From CAYMKL01 sp964390805 (GTDB lineage Bacteria > Chloroflexota > Anaerolineae > VGOG01), in assembly GCA_964390805.1 (NCBI GenBank), contig CAYMKL010000002.1, positions 41,996 to 105,995 of the forward strand: 64,000 nt of DNA, read 5' to 3'. A model generated the notes under the pieces. That model was given only the letters and a program-made list of their open reading frames with translations. It was not told the DNA's origin and ran no database searches. Of the stretch, positions 26,112 to 34,626 are shown piece after piece (position 1 is the first letter of the stretch; each line of letters starts with the position of its first letter). The position numbers and the translations under genes are program-made.

Positions 26112-26765
26112 CTATCCTATCCTCTCGATCCTCATGATCACGTTGCCAGCCGGATCGGGGCAGATGACGTGGCTGTCCTGCTTCAGCCAGTCGCCATCCT
26201 CCAAGGGGCGCTGTTTGGCCGGAAGGAGCGGAAGGGCAGCGTGCAGAGCGTAGAGGCAGAAGTGACGATTGGCTGGGATGTACAGCCGCCCGCTGCGCAA
26301 GATAAAATAGTCGCCTGGCCTCATCCCTGAGGTGCACTTCCCCCTGACTTCCTCCACCACCACCCGCAGATTGTGCAGAGGCGCAGAGGCGCTGGGATGC
26401 AGAGGTGCAATCGTCTCCCCATCTCCTCTGCCCCCCTGCTCCTCTGCTCCCTTGCTCCCTTGCTCCCCTGCTCCTTTCTTCACCTTCCCCACCCTCTTGA
26501 TCTTGAAAATCACCCGGCCTTCTGGGTCTGGGCATTGGGCATGATGCACTCGCCACATCCAGTCCTCGTCCTTCTCCTCGAGGATCTCCCTCTCCTTGGG
26601 CGTGATGACCGGCAACAGGTTTTGCAGAGCCCATAGGCAGATGTAGCCGCCCTCAGGAATCCTGATGTCGCCATCGCGCACGGTGAAGTAATCGCCCGGC
26701 TTCATGGGCGGATCGGCCGTGCACGCGCCCAGCACTTTGGTAACGGTGATCTTAAGCTCATACAT
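26112..26765 (-). CDS. double TIGR04076-family protein of unknown function
   Basis: 217 residues with two similar halves. Half 1 (1-95) has VTKVLGACTADPPMKPGDYFTVRDG, GGYICLWALQNLLPVI and CPDPEGRVIFKIKRVG. Half 2 (about 130-217) has VEEVRGKCTSGMRPGDYFILRSG, NRHFCLYALHAALPLL and CPDPAGNVIMRIERIG. Each keeps three matching cysteines, which suggests metal or redox chemistry but is not proof. The linker is low-complexity (GAGEQGSKGAEEQGGRG) and encoded by a word repeat. It is the first gene of the trp operon, translationally coupled to trpE; its role there is unknown. The start at 26765 follows GAAGAGG. Confidence 0.8.
   Translation of the reverse strand: MYELKITVTKVLGACTADPPMKPGDYFTVRDGDIRIPEGGYICLWALQNLLPVITPKEREILEEKDEDWMWRVHHAQCPDPEGRVIFKIKRVGKVKKGAGEQGSKGAEEQGGRGDGETIAPLHPSASAPLHNLRVVVEEVRGKCTSGMRPGDYFILRSGRLYIPANRHFCLYALHAALPLLPAKQRPLEDGDWLKQDSHVICPDPAGNVIMRIERIG
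26373..26483. repeat. word repeat encoding the TIGR04076 linker (TGCTCCCTTGCTCCC type)
   Basis: CAGAGGCGCAGAGGCG and GATGCAGAGGTGCA words, then CTGCTCCTCTGCTCCC, TTGCTCCCTTGCTCCC and CTGCTCC. In frame this gives the Gly/Glu/Gln/Lys-rich linker between the two domains. Confidence 0.75.
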
Positions 26766-26780
26766 GGGAAACCTCTTCAC

Positions 26781-26970
26781 TACTACATAGAATTACCCTA
26801 CAAGATTGGTGTTGTGCTCGAGAACTCTGTGGGACAAGATGCCATCTTGTCCTACGTTGCGGCTCAGCCGCGTTATGTTGGTAGAATCGTAAGTTCGTAC
26901 AATCGGAAATTCGTAGAGCAGTTCCCGAATTTCCGAGTTTCCGAATTTACAGATTTATCAGTCTACCAAT
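26781..26970. repeat. intergenic repeats between AOR and trp operon
   Basis: Holds GGACAAGATG-CCATCTTGTCC and GCGGCTCAGCCGC hairpins and, from 26888, degenerate words (AAGTTCGTACAATCGGAAATT, CCGAATTTCCGAGTTTCCGA) reaching into the AOR stop region. No TATAAT-like promoter, T-box or T-run terminator was seen, so transcription from the upstream operon may continue into the trp genes. Confidence 0.55.
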
Positions 26971-28845
26971 TCACCAGCCTATCGGCTTTGCCAGTCCTAA
27001 TTCCTCCAGCTTTTCCTCGGTAGGCAACCCAGTCTCCACGTCCCACCCCCTGGCGCGGTAGTACTCGTCCAGCATCGGCTCCAGCTCCAAAACCGACCCG
27101 GTACTTGGGCCGCTTCCCTCGGGCAGGGGCTCTTCCAAGAAACGCTTGGGCAGTGTGTCGTCCTGGCGCGTGATGCCCTCGCGAGCGATGAACAGCCGTT
27201 CCAGGTTCACGATGCGCTCGCCGATCTGCCGTACCTCCTCGCCGGTGAGGTCCCAGCCGGTGGCCGCCCGCAGCAGCTCTGCCGTCCCCTCCCAATCCAG
27301 CACCTCCATATTGTTGTAGGTGTTCTTGCACACCCCGGCGGCATCGGCGATGGCTGCCATCTCCTCGAAGTGCTTGACCACCAGGCCCTTGCCTTTGTAC
27401 TCCAGGCGGAAGGCCGTCTCGGGGATGCCATAGCGGCGGATGCCCTCCTCCGGGTCGTTGGAGAACTCGAACCAAGGTTCCGAGCGCAGGTGATCGGCTC
27501 CACGGCTGGCCACGGCGTTACCCAAGCCGTAGGCTTTGATGCTGCGCACATCCGCCTGGAACACCTCCAGCGCCTTGCCATGCATGGCGATCTCCTCCGA
27601 GCCCCGCCCCAGGCGCTCAGCCGCCTTTTTGACCCCGTCGGCCAGGAAATCGCCAAAGCCTTCCCGATGGGCCACCTTGTGGATCAGGGCCAGGATGATC
27701 TCGCCGTTGCCCCAAGTGAGGTCGAGCCCATCGGCCTCCTCGCGGGAGAGAAGGCCACGCTGGTAGCACTCCATGGCCCAGGAGATGACCTCGCTGAGGG
27801 CGATGGCATCCATGCCGTAGCGGTTGGCCAGGTCAATGCATTTCAGGGCCAGAGCCAGATCGCCGTTGCCCACTCGGGCGGTGAAGCCGGCCAGGGGTTC
27901 GTACTCCGGCCCCTCCAGGCGCAGGCCGGGGAACCGAGCGTCGTCCACCATCAGGAAGCGGCTGCAGGGAATGGTGCAGGCGAAGCAGGCTTTGCTCTTG
28001 ATCTTGTACAGCTCCTCAATGGCCTCGCCGCTCACCATCTCAGCCTCTTCGAAGCAGCCGCGCTGGAAATGGCGGGTGGGCAGGCCGCCGATGCTATCGA
28101 GGGCTTTGATGAGCTTGGTGGTGCCCAGGCGGCGGCGAATCTCGTACTCAGGGTGGTTATAAATCACCTCGTCCAGGTGTTCGATGATCTCATTGAAGCG
28201 AGCCATGTCGGCCACAGGGATGAGCCCGGTGCCGCGCACAGCCACCGCCTTGAGGTTCTTGGAGGCCATGACCGTGCCCATGCCGGTGCGGGCCGCCGGG
28301 CGGTTGAGGTTGACGAACACCCCAGCGAAACGCACTCCATTCTCCGCCCCCTGGCCGATGGCAGCCACCTGAACGTCGGTGTCGCCGAGCTCCCGCTTGA
28401 TGGCCGAGGTGGTCTCCCACACGTCCTGGCCCCAAAGTCCCTGGGCGTCCCGCAGCTCCACCGCGTCATCCTTGATCCAGAGGTAAACCGGGTGATCGGC
28501 TTGGCCCCGGATGATCACCTGGTCGTAGCCAGCGAACTTGAGCTCCGGGCCGAAGAAGCCGCCGGCGTTGGAGTCGCCCAGGATCCCGGTCTGAGGCGAC
28601 ATGGCGCTGATGTTGAACCGTGCTCCGCCGGGGAAGAGCGTCCCCACCAGCGGCCCGGCGCCGAAGACCAGCATGTTCTGCGGCGAGAGCCCATCAGTGT
28701 GGGCCGGCAGTTCGTCCCATAGTCGTTTCACGTTGAGCCCCCGCCCGCCCAGGAAGGCCCGGGCCAGGTGCTCCTCGGTGGGGTGACGTTGGATGGTGCC
28801 GTCGGTCAGATTGATTCGTAAGATGTTACTGCTGTAGCTATACAT
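26971..28845 (-). CDS. aldehyde:ferredoxin oxidoreductase (tungsten enzyme)
   Basis: 624-residue AOR-family protein oxidising aldehydes to acids, or the reverse, with ferredoxin. It shows the N-terminal pterin-binding region (NILRINLTDG, FLGGRGLNVKRLW, SPQTGILGDSNAGGFFG), NRPAARTGMGTVMASKNLKA, and the [4Fe-4S] motif C287-x2-C290-x3-C294 with a later Cys in AAGVCKNTYNN. The start at 28845 overlaps the ferredoxin stop and follows GAGGGAG. The neighbouring ferredoxin is a likely electron-transfer subunit. The LIV transporter and Trp T-box upstream hint at aryl or indole aldehydes, but this is inference. Confidence 0.9.
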   Translation of the reverse strand: MYSYSSNILRINLTDGTIQRHPTEEHLARAFLGGRGLNVKRLWDELPAHTDGLSPQNMLVFGAGPLVGTLFPGGARFNISAMSPQTGILGDSNAGGFFGPELKFAGYDQVIIRGQADHPVYLWIKDDAVELRDAQGLWGQDVWETTSAIKRELGDTDVQVAAIGQGAENGVRFAGVFVNLNRPAARTGMGTVMASKNLKAVAVRGTGLIPVADMARFNEIIEHLDEVIYNHPEYEIRRRLGTTKLIKALDSIGGLPTRHFQRGCFEEAEMVSGEAIEELYKIKSKACFACTIPCSRFLMVDDARFPGLRLEGPEYEPLAGFTARVGNGDLALALKCIDLANRYGMDAIALSEVISWAMECYQRGLLSREEADGLDLTWGNGEIILALIHKVAHREGFGDFLADGVKKAAERLGRGSEEIAMHGKALEVFQADVRSIKAYGLGNAVASRGADHLRSEPWFEFSNDPEEGIRRYGIPETAFRLEYKGKGLVVKHFEEMAAIADAAGVCKNTYNNMEVLDWEGTAELLRAATGWDLTGEEVRQIGERIVNLERLFIAREGITRQDDTLPKRFLEEPLPEGSGPSTGSVLELEPMLDEYYRARGWDVETGLPTEEKLEELGLAKPIGW

Positions 28846-29305
28846 GATCGCTCGCTCCCTCGATGGCCAGCTTCTCTCGCTTGGCTCTCGCCCCTGCCCC
28901 GGCGTCAGCGTACACAATCGCGCCGGTGACGCAGCGCTTCACGCAGGCGGGGTCGCCCCCGCACAGGTCGCAGATGAGGGCCAGGCCGGTCTCCGGGTGC
29001 AGGGCTGCCATGCCAAAGGGGCAGGCGTCCACACAGGCTGAGCAACCGATGCAATCGTCGGGACGCAGGAGGACGGCCCCCGTGGTCTCGTCCCTGTACA
29101 ATGCCCCGCTGGGACAGGCGGCCACGCAGGGCGCTCGCCGGCACAGACGGCAAACGTGGGGATGATCCACTCCCAACGGCTCGATCTTGGTCACCCGCAT
29201 GCGGGCCGTGGCGGTGCCGAAACGCCCATCGTGCCAGGCCACGCAGGCCACCTCACAGGCCCGGCAGCCGCTGCAAAGGTCCTCATTCACCAGAATCCGT
29301 TTCAC
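28838..29305 (-). CDS. four-cluster ferredoxin (DmsB/HycB-like electron-transfer subunit)
   Basis: 155 residues with four cysteine groups, CSGCRACEVAC, CRLCRRAPCVAACP, CIGCSACVDACP and CDLCGGDPACVKRC, which would hold four [4Fe-4S] clusters as in DmsB/HycB proteins. No signal peptide, so cytoplasmic. It overlaps the AOR gene by 8 bp and probably serves it. It lies 22 bp after livF, making it part of the transporter operon. Confidence 0.92.
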   Translation of the reverse strand: MKRILVNEDLCSGCRACEVACVAWHDGRFGTATARMRVTKIEPLGVDHPHVCRLCRRAPCVAACPSGALYRDETTGAVLLRPDDCIGCSACVDACPFGMAALHPETGLALICDLCGGDPACVKRCVTGAIVYADAGAGARAKREKLAIEGASDHV

Positions 29306-29327
29306 AACCCCTCCTGTTTTCAGCCTT

Positions 29328-30047
29328 TCATGCTCCCAGATATGCCTTCCGCATCATCTCGTTCTGCAACAAGCTCTGAGCCGTGTCCGCCAGGACGATG
29401 CGGCCCGTCTGGAGCACGTAACCCCGGTCGGCGATGGACAGGGCCAGGTTGGCGTTTTGCTCCACCATGAAGATGGTCGTGCCCTGGCTATTGATCTGCT
29501 GGATCAGCTCAAAGATGCGCTCCACCAACAGTGGGGCCAGGCCCATGGAGGGCTCGTCCATGAGCAGCAGGCTGGGCCGGCTCATCAAAGCCCGCCCCAT
29601 AGCTAACATCTGTTGCTCCCCGCCAGAGAGTGTCCCTCCCGGTTGCGACAACCGCTCCTCTAGATGGGGGAAGAGACTGAACACCCGCTCCAGATCCTCT
29701 TTGATCCCCTCCCGGTCACGGCGCAGATAGGCCCCCATCTCCAGGTTCTCCAGCACTGTCATCTCAGGAAAGATGCGCCGGTTCTCAGGAACGATGGATA
29801 CCCCCTGAGCGACGACGTGGCCGGTAGGCAGGCCATCAATGCGTTCGCCCTGGAACTCGATGGTGCCTCGCGCCGGCTTCACCAGCCCCAGGATGGTCTT
29901 GAGGGTGGTGGACTTGCCGGAAGCGTTGCCTCCCAACAGGCACACGATCTCCCCCTGGCGGATCTCGACGTTGATGTCCTGCAGAACCTGGATGGGGCCG
30001 TAGCAGGTGTCCACGTGGCTCAGCTTCAACAGAGGCTTATCGTTCAC
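29328..30047 (-). CDS. livF: LIV-type ABC transporter ATP-binding protein LivF
   Basis: 239-residue ATPase. Walker A GGNASGKST, signature LSGGEQQMLAMGRAL, Walker B LLLMDEPSMGLAP, switch FMVEQNANLALSIADRGYVLQTG, all typical of LivF. It overlaps livG by 11 bp. Confidence 0.93.
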   Translation of the reverse strand: MNDKPLLKLSHVDTCYGPIQVLQDINVEIRQGEIVCLLGGNASGKSTTLKTILGLVKPARGTIEFQGERIDGLPTGHVVAQGVSIVPENRRIFPEMTVLENLEMGAYLRRDREGIKEDLERVFSLFPHLEERLSQPGGTLSGGEQQMLAMGRALMSRPSLLLMDEPSMGLAPLLVERIFELIQQINSQGTTIFMVEQNANLALSIADRGYVLQTGRIVLADTAQSLLQNEMMRKAYLGA

Positions 30048-30822
30048 CGCCTCTCCTCCTGCCCAGATAGGCCTCGATCACCTGCTCGTCGTGGGCCACT
30101 TTTTCATAGGATCCCTCGGCGATCTTGCAACCGTGGTCCAGGGCCACCACCCGGTCCGAGACCCCCTGCACCACCTTCATGTCGTGCTCAATGAACAGGA
30201 TGGTGTAGCCTTTTTGGTCTCGCAGTTGGCCGATCATTCGTGTCATCTCCAGCGTCTCGTGGGGGTTCATGCCGGCAGTGGGCTCATCGAGCAACAGCAG
30301 CTTCGGCTCGGCGGCCATGGCGCGGGCGATCTCCAGGCGGCGGCGGTTGGCGTAGGACAGGCTGTAGGCCAACTGGTCGAAACGAAAGCCCACCAGCCGC
30401 GTGCCGAAGAAGGACAGGGCCTCCGCCGCCTTCTGATGGATGCGGGCCTCCTCGCGGCGAAAACTGGGCAGGCGCAGGATGGTCTCCGCCGCTCCGGCCC
30501 GGCTCCGCGAGTGTTGGGCCACCATCACGTTCTCCAGGACGGTCATGTTGGTGAAAATGCGCAACGTCTGAAACGTGCGAGCGATGCCCTGGGCGGTGAT
30601 CTGATGCGGTTGCAGGCCCACCAGGCTCTGCCCCTCGAAGACGACGTCGCCGCCATCGGGGGGATAGAGGCCGGTGATGAGATTGAAGAGCGTGGTTTTG
30701 CCGGCCCCGTTCGGCCCGATGAGACTGACGATCTCGCCCGGCTCGACGCGCAGGTTCAGACTATCAACCGCCGTCAGGCCGCCGAAGCGCTTGGTCAGCC
30801 CCCGCATTTCCAGCAATGGCAT
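30037..30822 (-). CDS. livG: LIV-type ABC transporter ATP-binding protein LivG
   Basis: 261-residue ATPase with Walker A IGPNGAGKTT, signature LSYANRRRLEIARAM (the LivG variant), Walker B LLLLDEPTAGMNP and LFIEHDMKVVQGVSDRVVALDHG. The start at 30822 (MPLLEMRGLTKRFGG) has GGAGG upstream. Confidence 0.93.
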   Translation of the reverse strand: MPLLEMRGLTKRFGGLTAVDSLNLRVEPGEIVSLIGPNGAGKTTLFNLITGLYPPDGGDVVFEGQSLVGLQPHQITAQGIARTFQTLRIFTNMTVLENVMVAQHSRSRAGAAETILRLPSFRREEARIHQKAAEALSFFGTRLVGFRFDQLAYSLSYANRRRLEIARAMAAEPKLLLLDEPTAGMNPHETLEMTRMIGQLRDQKGYTILFIEHDMKVVQGVSDRVVALDHGCKIAEGSYEKVAHDEQVIEAYLGRRRGGER

Positions 30823-30841
30823 GATATGACCTCCATTTGCA

Positions 30842-32332
30842 TCAAAGCTTTTGCACCCATCTCTCCCCAAACAATCCCTGGGGTCGGTAGTTCATCGTGA
30901 GCACCAGGAGGACTCCGAAGATCAACATGCGGGTGACGCTGGGTTCTTCGACCAGGCGGGTCTCCCAGACGAAGGCCAGAGTATAAAGCCCAGGCACCAG
31001 CAACACGTATCGAGCTGTGCCTTTGAGACGAACCACCCCCAGCAGCAGCACCAGTGCCAGCACGAAAGCCGCATTGCCCACGCCCCGGCTGTCGCGGGGG
31101 TACAACATCCACCAGTTGAGAGCCCTCATCAACGGCGCGAACATGGATCGGGCCACGCTCATTTTGAGCTCCGGCTGCAGGAACCAGGCCGGTCGCAGGC
31201 CGGTCAGTGCGACCTTGAGGGCGATGCCCAGAACCACCACGCTTCCCAGCAGGGCCAGACCCCGCACTTTCGCTCGCCGCGATAGCCCCATCACGGCCAG
31301 GGTCAGGGCGCTGAAAAAGATGAGCCGGGCCACCTCTGGGCTGCGCAGCAGTTCGGGCAGGATGGACAGGATCAGCGCCCCGCTGACCGCCCCCCAGATG
31401 CTGCCCACCCCGCCCAGCACCACCATCGAGTATAGGATGATAAGGATACTCACGTCGAAGTTAGAGGGAAACACTGCTCCCTGCCAGGCGGCGAAGAGCG
31501 CGCCCGCCGTCCCGGCGATGGCCGCTCCTACCGAAAAGGCCAGCAACTTCAGCCGACGGACGTCCACGCCCATGCTCTGCGCCGCCAGTTCGTCCTCCCG
31601 AATGGCCCGCCAGGCCCGCCCGATGCGCGAGCGGTCCAGATGAAAGGCGACCAGAAAGACCAGGGCGACGAAGATCAGGATCAGGTAATAATAACCGCTG
31701 ACCGTCTCCACGGTGTGGCCGAGGATGCGGATGTCGTCCACGTTGATGATGCCGTTCGGGCCGCCGGTAATGTTCAAGGGCTTGTCCAGGTGTAGGAAGG
31801 GCAAGCTGACCCTGTCCAGGTTGAGGAAGAGCAGGCTGGCGATTTGCCCGAAGCCCAGGGTGACGATGGCCAGATAGTCCCCCCGCAGACGCAGGGACGG
31901 AGAACCCAGCAAGAGGCCGAAGAGCGCGGTGACGAAGATGACCAGGGGCAACACCAGCCAAAAAGGCCAGTGTTGGTGGAACTGGGGTGAGGCCAGGAGC
32001 GCGTAAGTGTAGGCGCCCAGGCCATAGAAGGCCACGTATCCCAGATCCAGCAGCCCGGCAAACCCGGCCGCCACGTTCAATCCCAGCGACAACATGATGT
32101 ACAGTCCCGTCAGCCCGGCCACGCGCATGAGATAGGCATTGTGCGCGAGCAGGGGCAGGGTGCTGGCCACAGCCAGCGCCAGCAGCATCTTCAGGCGAGG
32201 GTCCACCCCCTTCCAGGCTCGCCTGAGTCGGAAGGACAGCCCGCCCGCGGCCTCTGCCTCCCTCTGGCGCGTCTCTTCCCGCGCCGCCCAGTCATCTTTG
32301 CCAAATTGCTCCCCGTCTGGTTTGGTTGACAT
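30842..32332 (-). CDS. livM: LIV-type ABC transporter permease LivM, enlarged
   Basis: 496-residue membrane protein. Family elements include LNVAAGFAGLLDLGYVAFYGLGAYTYALL, LRGDYLAIVTLGFGQI, RIGRAWRAIREDELAAQSMGV and GGVGSIWGAVSGALIL, and it ends MLIFGVLLVLTMNYRPQGLFG. Between LPELLRSPEVARL and the last helix there is an extra stretch of about 125 residues with further hydrophobic segments, so it is longer than usual LivM. It partners LivH. Confidence 0.92.
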   Translation of the reverse strand: MSTKPDGEQFGKDDWAAREETRQREAEAAGGLSFRLRRAWKGVDPRLKMLLALAVASTLPLLAHNAYLMRVAGLTGLYIMLSLGLNVAAGFAGLLDLGYVAFYGLGAYTYALLASPQFHQHWPFWLVLPLVIFVTALFGLLLGSPSLRLRGDYLAIVTLGFGQIASLLFLNLDRVSLPFLHLDKPLNITGGPNGIINVDDIRILGHTVETVSGYYYLILIFVALVFLVAFHLDRSRIGRAWRAIREDELAAQSMGVDVRRLKLLAFSVGAAIAGTAGALFAAWQGAVFPSNFDVSILIILYSMVVLGGVGSIWGAVSGALILSILPELLRSPEVARLIFFSALTLAVMGLSRRAKVRGLALLGSVVVLGIALKVALTGLRPAWFLQPELKMSVARSMFAPLMRALNWWMLYPRDSRGVGNAAFVLALVLLLGVVRLKGTARYVLLVPGLYTLAFVWETRLVEEPSVTRMLIFGVLLVLTMNYRPQGLFGERWVQKL

Positions 32333-32335
32333 GGC

Positions 32336-33265
32336 TTATACCTTCTCCTGTGCCTTCACGCCCAGCAGCCCTCTGGGTCGGAAGAGAAGGAGCAGGATCA
32401 ACACACAGAAAGCGATGAGGTCTTTGTACCTGGGTGAGATGAAGCCGGCGCCAATGCTCTCGATGATGCCCAGAAAAAGCCCACCCAGCATGGCCCCGGG
32501 GATATTGCCAATGCCGCCGCAGACCGCAGCGGTGAAACCTTTGAGGCCAGCAGTGAAGCCCATGAAGTGATAAACCTGGCTGAACAACAGCCCCACCAAC
32601 ACCCCGGCCGCTCCGCCCAGAGCCGAGCCGATAAAGAACGTGGCCACGATGACGCGGTCCACGTCAATGCCCATCATGGCTGCCGCCTCGCGGTCTTGAG
32701 CCGTGGCCCGCATGGCCTTGCCCAATCGGGTATTCTGCACCAGATAGCGCAGGGCCAGCATGAGGAGCACGGCCACCACGATGACCAGGATGCGCGTGAA
32801 GGAGATGGTGGCCCCGAAGATGGATATCCCCCAGGTGCGCGGGATGAGCAACCCCGTGCGGTACGTCCTGTAGCGAGCGCTCATGGTGAGCAGCACGGCG
32901 TTCTGCAGGAAAAAGGACACGCCCAGGGCGCTGATGAGCGGCGCGATGCGGGGGGCCTCGCGCAAGGGCCGATAGGCGAACCATTCGATGACCACGCCCA
33001 GAAACCCGCAACCCAGCATGGCTGCTATCAGCATGAGCAGGATCATCACAAGAGCGGGAAGCAACAGGGTGTCCCCTGGGGCCAGGAGGGCGAAAACCCC
33101 CCATCCGATGAAGGCCCCGATCATGTAGACCTCGCCGTGGGCGAAGTTCAGCAGTTGCAGGATGCCATAGACCATGGAATAACCCAGGGCGATGAGCGCG
33201 TAGACGCTGCCCAGAGTGAGCCCATTGACCAGTTGCTGCGGCAGTTGCTTGAGGAGCATGTCCAT
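32336..33265 (-). CDS. livH: LIV-type ABC transporter permease LivH
   Basis: 309-residue membrane protein with LVNGLTLGSVYALIALGYSMVYGILQLLNFAHGE near the N-terminus, FLQNAVLLTMSARYRTY in the middle, TRLGKAMRATAQDREAAAMMGI, and IGNIPGAMLGGLFLGIIES near the end. The start at 33265 fits family length; an upstream extension covers a hairpin. Confidence 0.92.
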   Translation of the reverse strand: MDMLLKQLPQQLVNGLTLGSVYALIALGYSMVYGILQLLNFAHGEVYMIGAFIGWGVFALLAPGDTLLLPALVMILLMLIAAMLGCGFLGVVIEWFAYRPLREAPRIAPLISALGVSFFLQNAVLLTMSARYRTYRTGLLIPRTWGISIFGATISFTRILVIVVAVLLMLALRYLVQNTRLGKAMRATAQDREAAAMMGIDVDRVIVATFFIGSALGGAAGVLVGLLFSQVYHFMGFTAGLKGFTAAVCGGIGNIPGAMLGGLFLGIIESIGAGFISPRYKDLIAFCVLILLLLFRPRGLLGVKAQEKV

Positions 33266-33289
33266 AGGCCGTTTCCCAAGGTGTGCTGA

Positions 33290-33320
33290 GGTGCGACGCA
33301 CCTCGAAGATGCGTCGCACC
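33290..33320. repeat. hairpin between livJ and livH
   Basis: GGTGCGACGCA and TGCGTCGCACC pair perfectly over 11 bp with a 9-nt loop, just after the livJ stop codon. Without a T-run it is more likely an mRNA-stabilising element that raises binding-protein levels. Confidence 0.7.
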
Positions 33321-33336
33321 TTCACCTGTAAAACTG

Positions 33337-34512
33337 CTACTCCATCTCCACCTTCTTGACCAGCTCAAAGTGATCCCCGACCACTTTGAAGATGTAGAAG
33401 GCGGCCCCGGTGGCGTCACCCTTTTCGTTGAAGGTGACCTTGAAGCCCAGGATGCCGAGGCGGTCCCTGGTGGCCTGCACCTCGCGCAGCACGTTCTCTC
33501 GGGTGATCTGGCCGTCTTTCTCGTAGGCTCGCTTGATAGCGTCCAGTAAAACGGCCATGGACTCGTAGGCTGGCGGGCCGTAGGCTCCAAACTCCCCGTA
33601 CTCGGCCTCGTACGCCTTCCACGCTGACTCTGCTTCGGGGATGTAGTGCACGTCGGGCGCAAACTGGGAAACGTAGGCCCCTTCCGTGGCTCCCTCTGCC
33701 CCGGCGATGAAGTCGGACGGCGAGAACTGCCCATCGCTGCCCACCAGATGGGCCTTCACTCCCAGTTCCTGCATCTGCTTGGCGATCTGTGCCCCTTGCG
33801 CCGCCAACTGGATGGGGATGAACACCACGTCCGGCGCTTCTGCTTTCACCCGCGTCAACAGGGCCGAGAAATCGCTGTCCTTCTGGCTGACGGACTCGCG
33901 TTTGATCTTGGCCACACCCAGCTCCTTCAGCTTCTTCTCGGCTTCGTCCGACAGCCCCACGCTGTACACCGACTGGTCGTCAATGATGTACACCGACCTG
34001 GCTTCCAGGTCCTTGGCCATGAAGATGGCATCAGCGGGAGCCTGCACGTCGTCCCTGGGCACCACGCGGAAGAAAGTCGTGTAGCCTTGCTCCGAAAGAT
34101 CAGAGCCGGTGCCCGAAGGGCTGATGTAAGCCAGGCTGGCCTTCTCGAAGATCTCAGCAGTGGCCGCGCAGTTCTGGCTGCTCTCCGGGCCGACGATGCC
34201 ATAGGTGGTGGAATCGGCGGCCATCTGCTCCGCCACCAGCAACGCCTTGGATGGATCAAACTCAGTGTCGCCTTCCACCATCTCGACGTTGATCCCCTGG
34301 ATGCCGCCAGCTTCGTTGAACTGGTCCACAGCCAGCTTGGCCCAGTTGCGCTGCTCCATGCCCACCGAGGCGGCCGGACCGGTCATCACCGTCATCATCC
34401 CCACTTTGATGGGACCCTTGGGAACGGGTTGGGGCGCGGGAGCCGGCGCGCACGCACTCGCCACCAAAGCAGTCAACAACAACGTAACGATGAAAGTCCT
34501 GCTCTTCTTCAT
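33337..34512 (-). CDS. livJ: LIV-type amino-acid-binding lipoprotein (LivJ family)
   Basis: 391-residue periplasmic-binding protein type 1. The signal peptide ends in a lipobox (LVASACAP) and is followed by a Pro-rich spacer. Ligand-pocket elements include GMMTVMTGPAASVGMEQRNWA, NEAGGIQG, VGPESSQNCAATAEIFEKA and FFRVVPRDDVQAPA. Although named for branched-chain amino acids, the family binds many ligands; the Trp-type T-box upstream suggests tryptophan or a related aromatic compound. Start follows AAGGAGAAAAGGAGA. Confidence 0.9.
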   Translation of the reverse strand: MKKSRTFIVTLLLTALVASACAPAPAPQPVPKGPIKVGMMTVMTGPAASVGMEQRNWAKLAVDQFNEAGGIQGINVEMVEGDTEFDPSKALLVAEQMAADSTTYGIVGPESSQNCAATAEIFEKASLAYISPSGTGSDLSEQGYTTFFRVVPRDDVQAPADAIFMAKDLEARSVYIIDDQSVYSVGLSDEAEKKLKELGVAKIKRESVSQKDSDFSALLTRVKAEAPDVVFIPIQLAAQGAQIAKQMQELGVKAHLVGSDGQFSPSDFIAGAEGATEGAYVSQFAPDVHYIPEAESAWKAYEAEYGEFGAYGPPAYESMAVLLDAIKRAYEKDGQITRENVLREVQATRDRLGILGFKVTFNEKGDATGAAFYIFKVVGDHFELVKKVEME

Positions 34513-34594
34513 TCTCCTTTTCTCCTTTCGTATCTGTGTTCTGAGATCTACCCGATGAGCGTCACGCTACATTGTCCATCACCTCCCCAAAAAC

Positions 34595-34626
34595 AAAAAG
34601 CCCCCGTCCCGATAAGGGACGAGGGC
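34595..34626 (-). terminator. T-box leader terminator
   Basis: GCCCTCGTCCC and GGGACGGGGGC form a stem followed by TTTTTG on the minus strand. Its 5' arm overlaps the 3' side of the T-box antiterminator, as required for tRNA-dependent readthrough. Confidence 0.92.

Noticed and set aside
26781..26970. A second T-box or attenuator before the trp operon
   Set aside because: No GGGTGG-type T-box, no specifier stem and no T-run terminator were found; only word repeats and small hairpins.
27370..28722. 450-codon plus-strand frame opposite AOR
   Set aside because: Shadow of the AOR coding sequence; no ribosome site or family match.
33290..33320. Rho-independent terminator after livJ
   Set aside because: Perfect stem but no following T-run on the coding strand, and livH follows closely.
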